A DNA stretch of 64,000 nt. Source: Azospirillum sp. SYSU D00513 (GTDB lineage Bacteria; Pseudomonadota; Alphaproteobacteria; Azospirillales; Azospirillaceae). The stretch spans positions 1 to 64,000 of the forward strand of contig NZ_JAFIQV010000008.1 of assembly GCF_017356015.1 (NCBI RefSeq), given 5' to 3'. The notes beneath the pieces were generated by a model that saw only the letters and a program-made list of their open reading frames with translations, was not told where the DNA came from and ran no database searches. Positions 1 to 11,308 of the stretch are shown piece after piece (the stretch's first letter is position 1; each line of letters begins with the position of its first letter). The translations under genes and the position numbers were made by a program.

Positions 1-73
1 AGATGCCGTAGAAATCGCTGCTTTCGATCGAGCACTCCGCGCCTATGGCCGAGATTACAAGCCAGAAGCCTAA
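1..73 (+). CDS. C-terminal end of an unidentified protein (cut by window start)
   Basis: Reading from base 2, an open frame of 23 codons ends in TAA at 71-73. The tail it encodes (ending RAYGRDYKPEA) has the mixed charged and aromatic composition of a real protein C-terminus. Local GC is visibly lower than in the pgi gene that follows. The family cannot be recognised from so few residues, and the gene could be accessory. The rest lies outside the window. Confidence 0.4.
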   Translation, partial: DAVEIAAFDRALRAYGRDYKPEA

Positions 74-214
74 TCAAACAGGCTCTGAAGGTAATGACTG
101 GAGACGCTGCTATGACGCTTTCACCCTAACCGCGGGCTGTCCGCCCGGCAAAGCCCGTCTCCGGAAATTCCGCCCGATGGAAAAGCGGTGGTGAGACCCT
201 GGATGCCGGGCCGC

Positions 215-1855
215 TCAGCGGTTGCGCCGGTACCATTCGATCAGCCCGCTGGTGGAGCAGTCATGGGCGCCGGGAGCCGGCCCCTCCTCCAGCTCGGGCA
301 GGATCCGGGCGGCGAGCTGCTTGCCCAGCTCCACCCCCCACTGGTCGAAGGAGTTGATGTTCCAGACGATGCCCTGGACGAAGACCTTGTGCTCGTAGAG
401 CGCGATCAGCGCGCCGAGCGTGGCGGGGTCGAGCTTGCGGAACAGGATGCTGTTGGTCGGCTTGTTGCCGGCGAAGGTCCGGTGGGCGACCAGCGGCTCG
501 ATCTCCTCCGCCGGCTTGCCCCCCTTGGCCATCTCGGCGCGGATCTCGTCGGGGGTCTTGCCGCGCATCAGCGCCTCGGGCTGGGCGAAGAAGTTCGAGA
601 GCAGGATGCGGTGATGGTCGCCCATCGGGTTGTGCGTCTCAACCGGGGCCAGGAAGTCGCAGGGGACGATTTCCGTGCCCTGGTGGATGAGCTGGTAGAA
701 GGCGTGCTGGCCGTTGGTGCCGGGCTCGCCGAACACGACCGGGCCGGTGGCGTAGTCCACCGGGTTGCCCTCGCGGTCCACCGACTTGCCGTTGCTCTCC
801 ATGTCCAGCTGCTGGAGATAGGCGGGGAAACGGTGCAGATACTGGTCGTAGGGCAGGACGGCGTGCGACTTGGCGCCCCAGAAATCGACGTACCAGACGC
901 CGAGCATGCCCATCAGCGCGGGCATGTTGCGCTCCAGCGGTGCGGTGCGGAAATGCTCGTCCATGGCGTGGGCGCCGGCCAGCAGCTCCTCGAATTTATC
1001 GATGCCCACCCCCAGCGCGATCGGCAGGCCGATGGCCGACCAGAGCGAATAGCGGCCGCCGACCCAGTCCCAGAAGCCGAACATGTTCGCCGGGTCGATG
1101 CCGAACTTGCGCACCTCCGCCTCGTTGGTGGAGACGGCGACGAAATGCTGCTTGATGAACTCCTCGTCCTCCGCGGCCTCCAGGAACCAGCGGCGGGCGG
1201 AATGGGCGTTGGTCAGCGTCTCCTGAGTCGTGAAGGTCTTGGACGCGACGATGAACAGCGTCGTCTCCGGGTCGAGCCATGCCAGCGTCTCGGCGATGTG
1301 CGTGCCGTCCACGTTGGAGACGAAATGCAGGTTCAGTTCCGGGTGGAGGTAGGGAGTCAGCGCCTCCGTCACCATCACCGGGCCGAGGTCGGAGCCGCCG
1401 ATGCCGATGTTCACCACGTCGGTGATGCGCTCGCCCGTGTAGCCGGTCCACACGCCCTCGCGCACGGAATGGGCGAAGGCGCCCATGCGCTCCAGCACGG
1501 CGCGCACGTCGGGCATCACGTCGCGTCCGCCGGCCATGACGGGGCGGTCGGAGCGGTTGCGCAGCGCGGTGTGCAGAACGGCGCGCCCCTCCGTCAGGTT
1601 GATCGGCTCGCCCGCGAACATGCGGTCGCGCCATCCCTCCAGATCCTGCTGGCGGGCGAGCGCCAGGAGCTGCGCCATCGTCTCGTCCGTGACGCGGTTC
1701 TTCGAATAGTCGAAGAGCAGCCCGCAGGCCTCCAGCGAGAAGCGCTGGAAGCGGTCGGGATCGGCGGCGAACAGGTCGCGCATGTGGGTGTCGGACAGGG
1801 CTTCGCGGTGGCGGAGCAGGGCTTCCCAGGCGGGCGAACGGGTGAGCGCGGACAT
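215..1855 (-). CDS. pgi: glucose-6-phosphate isomerase
   Basis: Cytosolic enzyme interconverting glucose 6-phosphate and fructose 6-phosphate in glycolysis, gluconeogenesis and sugar-nucleotide supply. The 546-residue product has the usual length for the family. It carries both classical signatures: [11 protein letters not shown] near residue 265, and [11 protein letters not shown] close to the C-terminus. [11 protein letters not shown], which holds the catalytic glutamate region, is also present. The start chosen is the ATG giving [15 protein letters not shown] lies about ten bases upstream, and the open frame further upstream reads like non-coding sequence. The gene stands alone, divergent from a small ORF on the other strand. 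Confidence 0.97.
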   Translation of the reverse strand: MSALTRSPAWEALLRHREALSDTHMRDLFAADPDRFQRFSLEACGLLFDYSKNRVTDETMAQLLALARQQDLEGWRDRMFAGEPINLTEGRAVLHTALRNRSDRPVMAGGRDVMPDVRAVLERMGAFAHSVREGVWTGYTGERITDVVNIGIGGSDLGPVMVTEALTPYLHPELNLHFVSNVDGTHIAETLAWLDPETTLFIVASKTFTTQETLTNAHSARRWFLEAAEDEEFIKQHFVAVSTNEAEVRKFGIDPANMFGFWDWVGGRYSLWSAIGLPIALGVGIDKFEELLAGAHAMDEHFRTAPLERNMPALMGMLGVWYVDFWGAKSHAVLPYDQYLHRFPAYLQQLDMESNGKSVDREGNPVDYATGPVVFGEPGTNGQHAFYQLIHQGTEIVPCDFLAPVETHNPMGDHHRILLSNFFAQPEALMRGKTPDEIRAEMAKGGKPAEEIEPLVAHRTFAGNKPTNSILFRKLDPATLGALIALYEHKVFVQGIVWNINSFDQWGVELGKQLAARILPELEEGPAPGAHDCSTSGLIEWYRRNR

Positions 1856-2018
1856 TTCTTCTTTGTTCCTCCAGTCACGGCGGCCCGAGCCTAGACGAAA
1901 ACAGCCGCGCGCGACACGTGCCAAAACGCCCGAAGCGGCTCTGACCAAGGGCCTGTTCCGAAGGGATGAAACGAAGCCGGCTGCCGGGGCGTTGTCGTTG
2001 CAGGAACAGGAGGATGCC

Positions 2019-2186
2019 ATGACCAACGACAAGGATCTGCCCCCGCCGTCGCCCGAGCCGACCGAAGAGGAACGGCGCGAGGACGGCGGGTCCGGCCAGA
2101 TCGGCATCGTGCCGGGCGAGATTCCCGGCCGCCCGGTCAGCCCGAGCGATCCGCGCTTTCCAGGCAGCCAGCCCGATCTCGCCTGA
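2019..2186 (+). CDS. small acidic proline-rich hypothetical protein (55 aa)
   Basis: A 55-residue product beginning [14 protein letters not shown] and ending SQPDLA. It is hydrophilic, rich in Pro, Glu and Gly, and has no membrane segment or cysteine. The start is supported by an AGGAGG sequence just upstream of the ATG. No known domain is recognised. The composition suggests a disordered small protein of the kind often seen in alphaproteobacterial stress regulons, but no regulatory site was found to support that. It is divergent from pgi and convergent with the PilZ gene. Confidence 0.6.
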   Translation: MTNDKDLPPPSPEPTEEERREDGGSGQIGIVPGEIPGRPVSPSDPRFPGSQPDLA

Positions 2187-2213
2187 GACGCGGGCCGGCG
2201 GCCTCGGCGGAGG

Positions 2214-2615
2214 TCAGGGCTGGGAGCCCGACGCCTCCAGAAGCGCCGCCAGGAAGGCGGCGGCGTCGCCGTCGGCTTCGGTGAACTCGATGCCGAGGAT
2301 GCGGTTCTCCGCGTCGATCCGGCGCACATGGCCGGGGAAGAAGGCGACGCCGTGGGTGTGCTCGCTCATGATGCTGACCGTGACGCCGTCCCCGACTTTG
2401 ATGCCCTCGGCCTCGTCGCGGAGCTGGATGCCGACGCTGCCGGCGGACCAGTCCACGAGGCGGGCCGCATGCCGGCCGACGCTCAACGGGTAGCGGTCGC
2501 CGGGGTGGCGCGGGTGGCGGCGGCGGTCGGCCGGCCTTCCGGCCTCCGGTCCGGTCGTCATGGATCCGCTCGTCATGGGTTCGGTCTCTTCGTTCGAGGA
2601 CTCTCGCGGGGTCAT
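2214..2615 (-). CDS. PilZ-domain protein, coupled to pentapeptide-repeat gene
   Basis: The 133-residue product looks like a single PilZ domain, the family that binds cyclic di-GMP. An arginine-rich stretch, [15 protein letters not shown], matches the N-terminal RxxxR element. It is followed by [11 protein letters not shown] at the place of the D/NxSxxG motif, where the final glycine is shifted, so binding could be weakened. The ATG at 2615 overlaps the TGA of the upstream gene (ATGA), which indicates translational coupling. A second ATG at 2576 would give 120 residues. The pairing suggests that the two proteins act together, possibly with the PilZ domain as signal input; that is inference. 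Confidence 0.8.
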   Translation of the reverse strand: MTPRESSNEETEPMTSGSMTTGPEAGRPADRRRHPRHPGDRYPLSVGRHAARLVDWSAGSVGIQLRDEAEGIKVGDGVTVSIMSEHTHGVAFFPGHVRRIDAENRILGIEFTEADGDAAAFLAALLEASGSQP

Positions 2616-3973
2616 GCCGCCGGCTCCGGAAGGATCAGGTCCCGCGCCCCGCGCAGGTCGGCGTCCTTCAGGTCGGCACCGCGCAGGTCCGCCATCGTCA
2701 TCTGGGAGTCGGTCAGCGCCGCGCGGCGGAGCGTCGCGTTCTGGAAGTTGGCCTGGGTCAGGTCGGTGTCGCTCATGCGCGCGCCCGTGAAATCGGCCGA
2801 GGCGGCGTTCACGCGGGTCAGGCGGGCCTTGTCGAGGTTCGTCGGCCATCCCTGGCCGCTGCGCAGCTCCATCGGCGAGGCGATGGCGTTGGAGAGGTTC
2901 GCCTCGTTCAGCGAGGCGCGCTCCAGGCAGGCGCCGCGCAGGTCGGCTCCGGCCATGTGGGCGCCGCGCAGGTCGGCCATCGCGAGGTCCGCCATCGCCA
3001 GCACCGTGCCGGCGAGGTTCGCCTTGGTGAAGACGGCCTGCTTGAGGACGGCGGCCGACAGGTTGAGGTTGGCCAGGTTCTGCCCGCTGAGGTCCACCGC
3101 CGTCAGGTTCGCGCGCTGCCCCTTGCGGCCGTTGCTGAGAATCCATTCGCGGTGAAGGCGGATGGTCTCGCCGATGACGCCCTCGATGCCGTCCAGCCGG
3201 CGCACCATGTCGGCGCCGGTGAGGTTGGCGAGCGACAGGTCCACCTCGTCCAGCAGGGCGCCGAGCAGGCTGGCCTGGGCCAGGTTGGTGCTGCGCAGGA
3301 CGGCGCGGGTGAGGATCGCCCCGTCCAGCTTGGCGCCGGACAGGTTCGCCTCCGACAGGTCGGCGCCTTCCAGGTTGCAGCCGGTCAGGTCCGACCCGCT
3401 GAGGTCCGCCCTCACGAAGACGCTGCCGCGCAGGTCGGTGTCGCGCAGGTCGCTCTGCACGATGAAGGCGTTGGAGAGCTTGGCTTGGCTGAGGTTGGCC
3501 TTGGTGAGGGTGGCCTCGGAGAGTTCGACCGAACTGTGGTCCGGCGACATCGGGGTCAGCTCGCCGTTCTTGCTGCGCATCAGGTAGCCGTCGCGCAGGT
3601 CCGCTTCGGAGAGGATGGCGCGGGCCAGGGCAGCGCCGCGCAGCACCACGCCGCGCAGGTCGGCCTTCGCGAGGTTGGCCCGGCTGAGGTCCGCCTTGCG
3701 CATGTCGGCGCCGAACAGGCAGGCGGCGCGCAGGTCCGCCCCGCTGAGGTCGGCCCCGCTCAGCCGGGCGCCCGTCAGGTCGGCCCCGGCGAGCCTGCGC
3801 CGCGCCAGTGACACGTCCGTGAGGTCGTGGAACTTCAGGCTTGCCCTGGCGCCGCCGCGCTGCCCCTGCAGATAGCGCAGGTGCAGATCCAGGACCCGTT
3901 CGAGTTCGGGGACCGCCAGCTTCCGGTAATCGATTCCCAGGTCGTCCATGCCGTATCGGCCCGTCATCGGCAC
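2612..3973 (-). CDS. pentapeptide-repeat protein (453 aa)
   Basis: Long tandem A(D/N)LxX pentapeptide repeats fill most of the protein, predicting right-handed quadrilateral beta-helices. There appear to be two repeat blocks, roughly residues 60-250 and 285-445. They are separated by a non-repeat insert containing LHREWILSNGRKGQRANL. The first 55 residues form a separate helical N-terminus. Molecular function is unknown; members of this superfamily range from DNA-gyrase mimics to scaffolds. The start is uncertain: GTG at 3973, ATG at 3967 and ATG at 3949 are in frame without a clear ribosome site. The stop overlaps the PilZ gene start by four bases. Confidence 0.85.
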   Translation of the reverse strand: MPMTGRYGMDDLGIDYRKLAVPELERVLDLHLRYLQGQRGGARASLKFHDLTDVSLARRRLAGADLTGARLSGADLSGADLRAACLFGADMRKADLSRANLAKADLRGVVLRGAALARAILSEADLRDGYLMRSKNGELTPMSPDHSSVELSEATLTKANLSQAKLSNAFIVQSDLRDTDLRGSVFVRADLSGSDLTGCNLEGADLSEANLSGAKLDGAILTRAVLRSTNLAQASLLGALLDEVDLSLANLTGADMVRRLDGIEGVIGETIRLHREWILSNGRKGQRANLTAVDLSGQNLANLNLSAAVLKQAVFTKANLAGTVLAMADLAMADLRGAHMAGADLRGACLERASLNEANLSNAIASPMELRSGQGWPTNLDKARLTRVNAASADFTGARMSDTDLTQANFQNATLRRAALTDSQMTMADLRGADLKDADLRGARDLILPEPAA

Positions 3974-4078
3974 GCCACCCGCGGAAAAGCCCCGTTCGTT
4001 CCCCCGATCCTATGACGCTTGCGTTAAGCGTTGGTTGTCAGGATCCGATAGTTGGGGGCAGGGGCTTGCGGGGCGGGA

Positions 4079-5452
4079 TCAGCTCCCGCCCTCCACCGTG
4101 CGGGTGGCCGTGACGCCCTCGGGCTTGCCGACCAGCACGGTCAGCAGCTTGGCGGGGTCGAGCAGGCGCTTGGCGACGCGCTGGACGTCCTCGCGGGTGA
4201 CGGCGTTGATGTAGCCGTCGCGCTTGTCGAGATAGTCGATGCCCAGCTCGTCGCGCTTCACCTGGAGCAGGATGCCGGCGATGGCCTGGGTCGAGCCGAA
4301 CTGGAGCGGGAAGGAGCCGGTGAGGTAGGTCTTGGCATCGGCCAGCTCCTCCTCCGTCACGCCGCCCTCGGCCATGCGCCGCCATTCCTGGCGCATGATG
4401 TCCAGCGCCTCGCCGGCCTTGGCGTTCATGGTGGAGCCGCTGGCCAGCACGAGCGCCGTGTGCTCCATCGGGATGAGGTAGCTGTAGACGCCGTAGCTGA
4501 GGCCGCGCTTCTCGCGCACCTCCTCCATCAGCCGCGATCCGAAGCCGCCGCCGCCCAGCACGTAGTTCATCACGGTCGCGGCGTACCAGTCGGGGTCGGA
4601 GCGCTTGAGGCCCTCCTGGCCCATCAGCATGATCGTCTGGGCGGTCGGGCGCTGGGCGACGAGCGTCTCGCCCAGCCCCTTCGGCGCGACGTCGGCCAGG
4701 GGCGCGCCCTCGGACTTGGCGGGCAGCCCGCCGAACATCCGGTCGAGGTCGCGGCCGAGCTGTTCCGGCGTGATGGCGCCGGCCGCCGCCACGACCAGCC
4801 GGTCGCGCCCGAGCTGCGTCTTCACGAAGGTGCGCATGTCGTCGGGCGTGATGGCCGGCAGGCTTTCCAGCGTGCCGCGCAGCTCCCGGCCGTAAGCGTG
4901 GTCGGGGTAGGCGGTGCTGTAGAAGACGCGCTGCGCCACGAAGTTCGGGTTGCCGAGATCCTGGCGCAGGCTCGCGGTGACGGACGCACGCATGCGGTCC
5001 ACCGCCTCCTGGTCGAAGCGCGGCTCGGCCATGGCGAGGCGCGCCAGCTCGACGGCCTCCTCGCGGTTGTCCTTCAGCGTGCGCAGGGAGCCCGTGAAGG
5101 CGTCGCGCCCGGCGTCGAAGCCCAGCCCGATGGCGCTGTCCTGCAGCTTGGTCTGGAAGGCCTGGCTGTCGTAGGGGCCGGCCCCTTCGTCGAGCGAGCG
5201 CGAGACGAGGTTGGCGAGCCCTTCCTTGCCGGCGGGATCGGTGGCCCCGGCCCCCTCGAAGGCCCATTGAATGGCGACGACCGGAACCTTCTGGTCCTCG
5301 ATCAGCCAGGCCTCGATGCCGCCGGGGCTGACCACCCGCTTGATCTCGATGGCCTGGGCGGGAAGCGCCGCCGAGAGGAGGAAGGCGGCCGCGGCGAAAG
5401 CGGCCGTGAAAAGGGCCTTCGGGGCCGTGCGGATCTGCTGCATGGGGTTCAT
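4079..5452 (-). CDS. M16-family peptidase-like protein without zinc motif
   Basis: A 457-residue protein with an N-terminal signal peptide (hydrophobic stretch ending ALPAQA), so probably periplasmic. The fold is that of M16 peptidases, but at the place of HxxEH the sequence reads ANLVSRSLDEGAG, so it cannot bind catalytic zinc in the normal way. Many bacteria pair an active and an inactive M16 subunit, as in mitochondrial processing peptidase, the inactive one helping to build the chamber. It starts two bases after the stop of the zinc-competent M16 gene, which supports a heterodimer. Confidence 0.9.
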   Translation of the reverse strand: MNPMQQIRTAPKALFTAAFAAAAFLLSAALPAQAIEIKRVVSPGGIEAWLIEDQKVPVVAIQWAFEGAGATDPAGKEGLANLVSRSLDEGAGPYDSQAFQTKLQDSAIGLGFDAGRDAFTGSLRTLKDNREEAVELARLAMAEPRFDQEAVDRMRASVTASLRQDLGNPNFVAQRVFYSTAYPDHAYGRELRGTLESLPAITPDDMRTFVKTQLGRDRLVVAAAGAITPEQLGRDLDRMFGGLPAKSEGAPLADVAPKGLGETLVAQRPTAQTIMLMGQEGLKRSDPDWYAATVMNYVLGGGGFGSRLMEEVREKRGLSYGVYSYLIPMEHTALVLASGSTMNAKAGEALDIMRQEWRRMAEGGVTEEELADAKTYLTGSFPLQFGSTQAIAGILLQVKRDELGIDYLDKRDGYINAVTREDVQRVAKRLLDPAKLLTVLVGKPEGVTATRTVEGGS

Positions 5453-5454
5453 CC

Positions 5455-6840
5455 TCAGCTCTCCTTGTCCTTGGGCGGCAGCAGGAGGCCGGTGACGTGG
5501 TTGTCCTGGCCAAGCACGGCGCGCGCGGCGGCGTTCACCTGCTCGGCGGTGACGGCGTCGATGCGGACGGGCCAGTTCTCGACATCGTCGATGGTCTGGC
5601 CGGTCGCGATGGCCGCACCCAGCGCCTGGGCCGGGCCGGTCAGGCTGTCGCGGGCGTAGGCGGCCTCGGCCAGCATGCGCTTCTTGGCGGTCGCGACCTC
5701 CTCGGCCGTCACGCCCTGCTCGACGACGCGGCGGATCTGCTCCTCCAGCGCCTGCTCAAGCTTGTCCATGGGGACGCCGGCCGCCGGGGTGGCGCCGGCC
5801 ACCACCGAGGTGTCGTCCCAGGAGTTGGGGCCGTAGCCGAGATAGGCGGAGGTGGCGACCCGCTGCTCGACCACGAGGTTGCGGTAGAGGCGCGAGGTCG
5901 AGCCGCCGCTCATGATCTCCGACAGGACCTGGAGCGCGTAGGCGTGCCCGTCCTTGTCGGTGCGGTAGGAGGGGGCGTGCCAGGCGCGGCGGATGGAGGG
6001 CTGGCGCACCTCCTCGTCGGTCAGGATGACGCGGCGGGCGGCGCTGATCGGCGGCTCCTCGACGCGATCGCGCTTGGGCAGCTCGCGGGCCGGGATGACG
6101 CCGTAATATTTCGCGGCGAGGGGCCGCAGCTCGTCCACCGTGATGTCGCCGGAGACGACCAGCACGGCGTTGTTGGGCGCGTACCAGGTCTTGTACCAAT
6201 CCTCGGCCATCTCGCGCGTCAGGCTGCGGATCTCCTGCGGCCAGCCGATGATCGGCGTGCCGTAGGGATGATGGACGTAGAGGGTGGCGTTGAACTGCTC
6301 GCCGATGCGGTCGTCCGGCTCGTTCTCCACGCGCTGGCGGCGCTCCTCGACGATCACGTCGCGCTCGGGATAGACGGCCTCGTCGGTGAGCTGGAGGTTC
6401 GCCATGCGGTCGGCCTCCATGCGCATGACCAGCTCCAGCCGGTCGCGGGCGACGTTCTGGTAATAGGCCGTGTAGTCCCAGCTCGTGAAGGCGTTGTCGC
6501 GCCCGCCATTCTTGGCGACGATCCGGCTGAAGGCGCCGGCGGGGACCTCCTTCGTGCCCTTGAACATCAGATGTTCGAGGAAATGGGCGATGCCGGACTT
6601 GCCCCGCTCCTCGTCGGCGGCCCCGGCCTTGTACCAGACCATGTGGGTCACGACCGGAACGCGGGGGTTGTTGATGACCACGACCTCCATCCCGTTCGAC
6701 AGGGTGAAGGATTCGGGGAAGAAGACCCCCTTTTCCGCCGCGAGGGCGGCGTGTTCCCCGCCGGAGAATCCCGGTGCGGCGAGGACGAGCATCGCCGCGG
6801 CGGTGGCGGCGCGGCAGGCCATGCGAAAGCCGGCGATCAT
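5455..6840 (-). CDS. M16-family zinc metallopeptidase
   Basis: A 461-residue pitrilysin-type protease, predicted to be exported through its N-terminal hydrophobic signal. The inverted zinc motif HFLEH is present about 80 residues into the mature region, within AHFLEHLMFKGT, with the downstream glutamate region conserved. Substrates of such bacterial enzymes are mostly unknown peptides. The start at 6840 is preferred because AGAGG lies five bases upstream and the signal peptide follows directly; a longer open frame to 6915 looks non-coding. The partner subunit without zinc motif follows after two bases. The BamF-like gene lies upstream, with a terminator between. Confidence 0.93.
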   Translation of the reverse strand: MIAGFRMACRAATAAAMLVLAAPGFSGGEHAALAAEKGVFFPESFTLSNGMEVVVINNPRVPVVTHMVWYKAGAADEERGKSGIAHFLEHLMFKGTKEVPAGAFSRIVAKNGGRDNAFTSWDYTAYYQNVARDRLELVMRMEADRMANLQLTDEAVYPERDVIVEERRQRVENEPDDRIGEQFNATLYVHHPYGTPIIGWPQEIRSLTREMAEDWYKTWYAPNNAVLVVSGDITVDELRPLAAKYYGVIPARELPKRDRVEEPPISAARRVILTDEEVRQPSIRRAWHAPSYRTDKDGHAYALQVLSEIMSGGSTSRLYRNLVVEQRVATSAYLGYGPNSWDDTSVVAGATPAAGVPMDKLEQALEEQIRRVVEQGVTAEEVATAKKRMLAEAAYARDSLTGPAQALGAAIATGQTIDDVENWPVRIDAVTAEQVNAAARAVLGQDNHVTGLLLPPKDKES

Positions 6841-6944
6841 GAAACCTCTCGCGAACCAGACAAAGAGAAGGGGCGCCGCCCGGCCGGGAAGCGCCCCTAG
6901 AGAGTGGTGCCGCAAGCGCGGCCGGACAATATGACCCCCGGCAC

Positions 6945-6966
6945 AAAAGGCCGGGAGACTCCCGGG
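6945..6966 (-). terminator. Rho-independent terminator after the BamF-like gene
   Basis: Read on the minus strand, immediately after the TAA of the lipoprotein gene, there is a CCGGGAG-TC-TCCCGG hairpin followed by CCTTTT. This is a compact stem with a short T-run. It should separate the lipoprotein transcript from the M16 pair downstream. Confidence 0.5.
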
Positions 6967-6967
6967 C

Positions 6968-7558
6968 TTAGAACAGGCCTTCCAGCGGAGCCTTGCGGCG
7001 GCGCTCGATGGTCGGGACGGCGCCGTCGTTCAGCGCCTTGCCTTCCGCGGCGGCGGCGCGCAGCCGCTCGCGCTCCTTCGCCGGATCGACGATGGAGTGC
7101 GGCGGCTCCTGCGTCTGCCAGAAGAGCAGCCGGTCGACCCAGCGCTTGTCGGCGCTGATCAGTGCCGTGGTCTCCTGGTCGACCTTGGCGCGGATGTCCG
7201 GGTCGATGCCCTTGGTCGCGGCCTGGGCGACCAGCGCGGACTCGCCGGCGGTGCCGGTCACCGTCCCGCGGGAAGCGCCGCCGAACACCGAGGCCGCCGC
7301 CATCTGGGCGGTGTGGGCGTCCTGGGGGCGGGCCGCGCCGGGACGGGGGGCGGGCAGGGACATGCTGGGCGGCATGCTCAACGGCGCGCGCGAGACGACG
7401 GTGAACTCGTCCGGGGTGTTCCGGTCGAGGCCGATGGACTGGCGGATGTCCGAGCAGCCGGTCACGGCCAGTGCTGCGAGCGCCAGCCCGGACAGGGGGC
7501 CGAGGATCGGGCGCGCGGAGCGGCGCGAGGTCGGAGAAGCGGAGAGAATGTCGATCAC
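6968..7558 (-). CDS. BamF-like lipoprotein (DUF3035)
   Basis: An outer-membrane-assembly lipoprotein of the alphaproteobacterial BamF/DUF3035 type. A signal sequence ends in the lipobox AVTGC, and the family's typical stretch GLDRNTPDEFTVVSRAPLSM follows, then a proline-rich linker and a basic C-terminus ending LEGLF. In Caulobacter the homolog is part of the BAM complex that inserts beta-barrel proteins. The start is uncertain: GTG at 7558 gives a normal-length signal peptide, while TTG at 7591 adds 11 residues. lspA, which processes such lipoproteins, is encoded just upstream on the same strand. Confidence 0.82.
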   Translation of the reverse strand: MIDILSASPTSRRSARPILGPLSGLALAALAVTGCSDIRQSIGLDRNTPDEFTVVSRAPLSMPPSMSLPAPRPGAARPQDAHTAQMAAASVFGGASRGTVTGTAGESALVAQAATKGIDPDIRAKVDQETTALISADKRWVDRLLFWQTQEPPHSIVDPAKERERLRAAAAEGKALNDGAVPTIERRRKAPLEGLF

Positions 7559-7636
7559 GATCTGGTCCCGTCGTCTGTCACAACCGCGCAAGGTCGCTTG
7601 TGGATAGCTCTTATAGCGGCTCCGAGGCCAAATTTC

Positions 7637-8140
7637 TTACGATTTTTCGCGGCTTTCGAACAGGCCGTCGAGCAGCAGCAGAGCCACCCCCACGGTGATC
7701 CCGCTGTCGGCCACGTTGAAGGCCCAGAAATGCCAGCCGGCCGCGTGGAAATCGAGGAAGTCCGCCACCGCCCCGAAGCGGATGCGGTCGATGATGTTGC
7801 CGATGGCACCGCCGATCACCATGCCCAGCGCCACCGCGATGAAGGGCCGCTCCGCCCGGCGCATCCAGACGAACAGCGCCACGACGATGCCCAGCGCCAC
7901 CGCGCTCAGCACGTAGGGCATGTAGGCCTCGCCGCTGGCGAAGGTCCCGAAGCTGACGCCGTAGTTCCAGGCCAGCACCAGGTTGAAGAAGGGCGTGACC
8001 TCGACCACCCGCGGCACGGGCTGCATGACCACTTCCAGGATCCACCATTTGCTGAGCTGGTCGAGGACGACGACCAGCGCGGCAAGGCCGAGGCCCAGGC
8101 CGAGATAGGAGCGGGACGGGTAGGCGGCGTCGGCGTTCAT
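7637..8140 (-). CDS. lspA: lipoprotein signal peptidase (signal peptidase II)
   Basis: Inner-membrane aspartyl protease that cleaves signal peptides of diacylated prolipoproteins. The 167-residue product has four hydrophobic segments. It carries the two catalytic aspartate motifs of the family: GNIIDR near residue 120, and FNVADSGI near residue 145. The start at 8140 gives MNADAAYPSRSYLG directly before the first membrane helix; the longer frame adds a low-complexity extension. It follows ileS on the same strand, a widespread gene pairing, and precedes the BamF-like lipoprotein, a likely substrate. Confidence 0.95.
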   Translation of the reverse strand: MNADAAYPSRSYLGLGLGLAALVVVLDQLSKWWILEVVMQPVPRVVEVTPFFNLVLAWNYGVSFGTFASGEAYMPYVLSAVALGIVVALFVWMRRAERPFIAVALGMVIGGAIGNIIDRIRFGAVADFLDFHAAGWHFWAFNVADSGITVGVALLLLDGLFESREKS

Positions 8141-8236
8141 GCGGGCGGGTATCCCAAGGGAAGGGCGGGGCGGAGAGGGCAAGGTGAAGGAGGAGGCGGA
8201 GGGGCGGGACGCAGGCGCGCGCCCCGCCCCCGGACA

Positions 8237-11083
<2,847 letters not shown>

Positions 11084-11155
11084 GACTTGGATGATCCTGA
11101 AAGACGGCATCGTCGGAGGCAGCGGTCCGGCCTCGCGAAGGGCAAACGCAAAGAA

Positions 11156-11179
11156 CCCGGCCCTCCTCAGAGAGCCGGG
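11156..11179 (-). promoter_or_regulatory. terminator-like hairpin in the ileS leader
   Basis: On the minus strand, CCCGGC and GCCGGG form a stem around a 12-base loop that can partly pair further (CTC/GAG), followed by TTCTTT. It lies about 70 bases before the ileS start codon and downstream of the likely ileS promoter. That position fits either an attenuator or leftover termination of the upstream cassette. Confidence 0.4.
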
Positions 11180-11232
11180 CCGGTAATTCGCCGCGAGACC
11201 CACGCCCGCGAGATCCACCCCATGCGCATCAT
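11167..11232 (-). CDS. possible 21-residue ileS leader peptide
   Basis: A short frame begins with ATG at 11232 (further in-frame ATGs at 11229 and 11223) and ends in TGA at 11167-11169, inside the loop of the leader hairpin. It contains two isoleucine codons, ATC at position 7 and ATT at position 16. The second is only a few codons before the hairpin stem. There is no clear ribosome site, and the predicted transcription start lies almost at the first ATG, so translation would have to be leaderless. It may be chance. Confidence 0.25.
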   Translation of the reverse strand: MMRMGWISRAWVSRRITGPAL

Positions 11233-11239
11233 GGCGCGG

Positions 11240-11267
11240 ATATTAGCCGTGTCGGGGGTGGGGTCAA
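11240..11267 (-). promoter_or_regulatory. ileS: sigma-70-type promoter for ileS
   Basis: On the minus strand TTGACC (11262-11267) is followed after 16 bases by TAATAT (11240-11245), close to the housekeeping consensus. It lies downstream of the ImmA/IrrE-like gene stop and directs transcription into ileS with a leader of about 150 bases. Confidence 0.6.
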
Positions 11268-11308
11268 GGCAAACGCTTCAGCCCCGCGGAATGGCGGCGG
11301 GCGGGCGG

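Noticed and set aside
4015..4031. Small ACGCTT/AAGCGT hairpin before the pentapeptide-repeat gene
   Set aside because: Only six base pairs, no T-run, and no clear position as operator or terminator.
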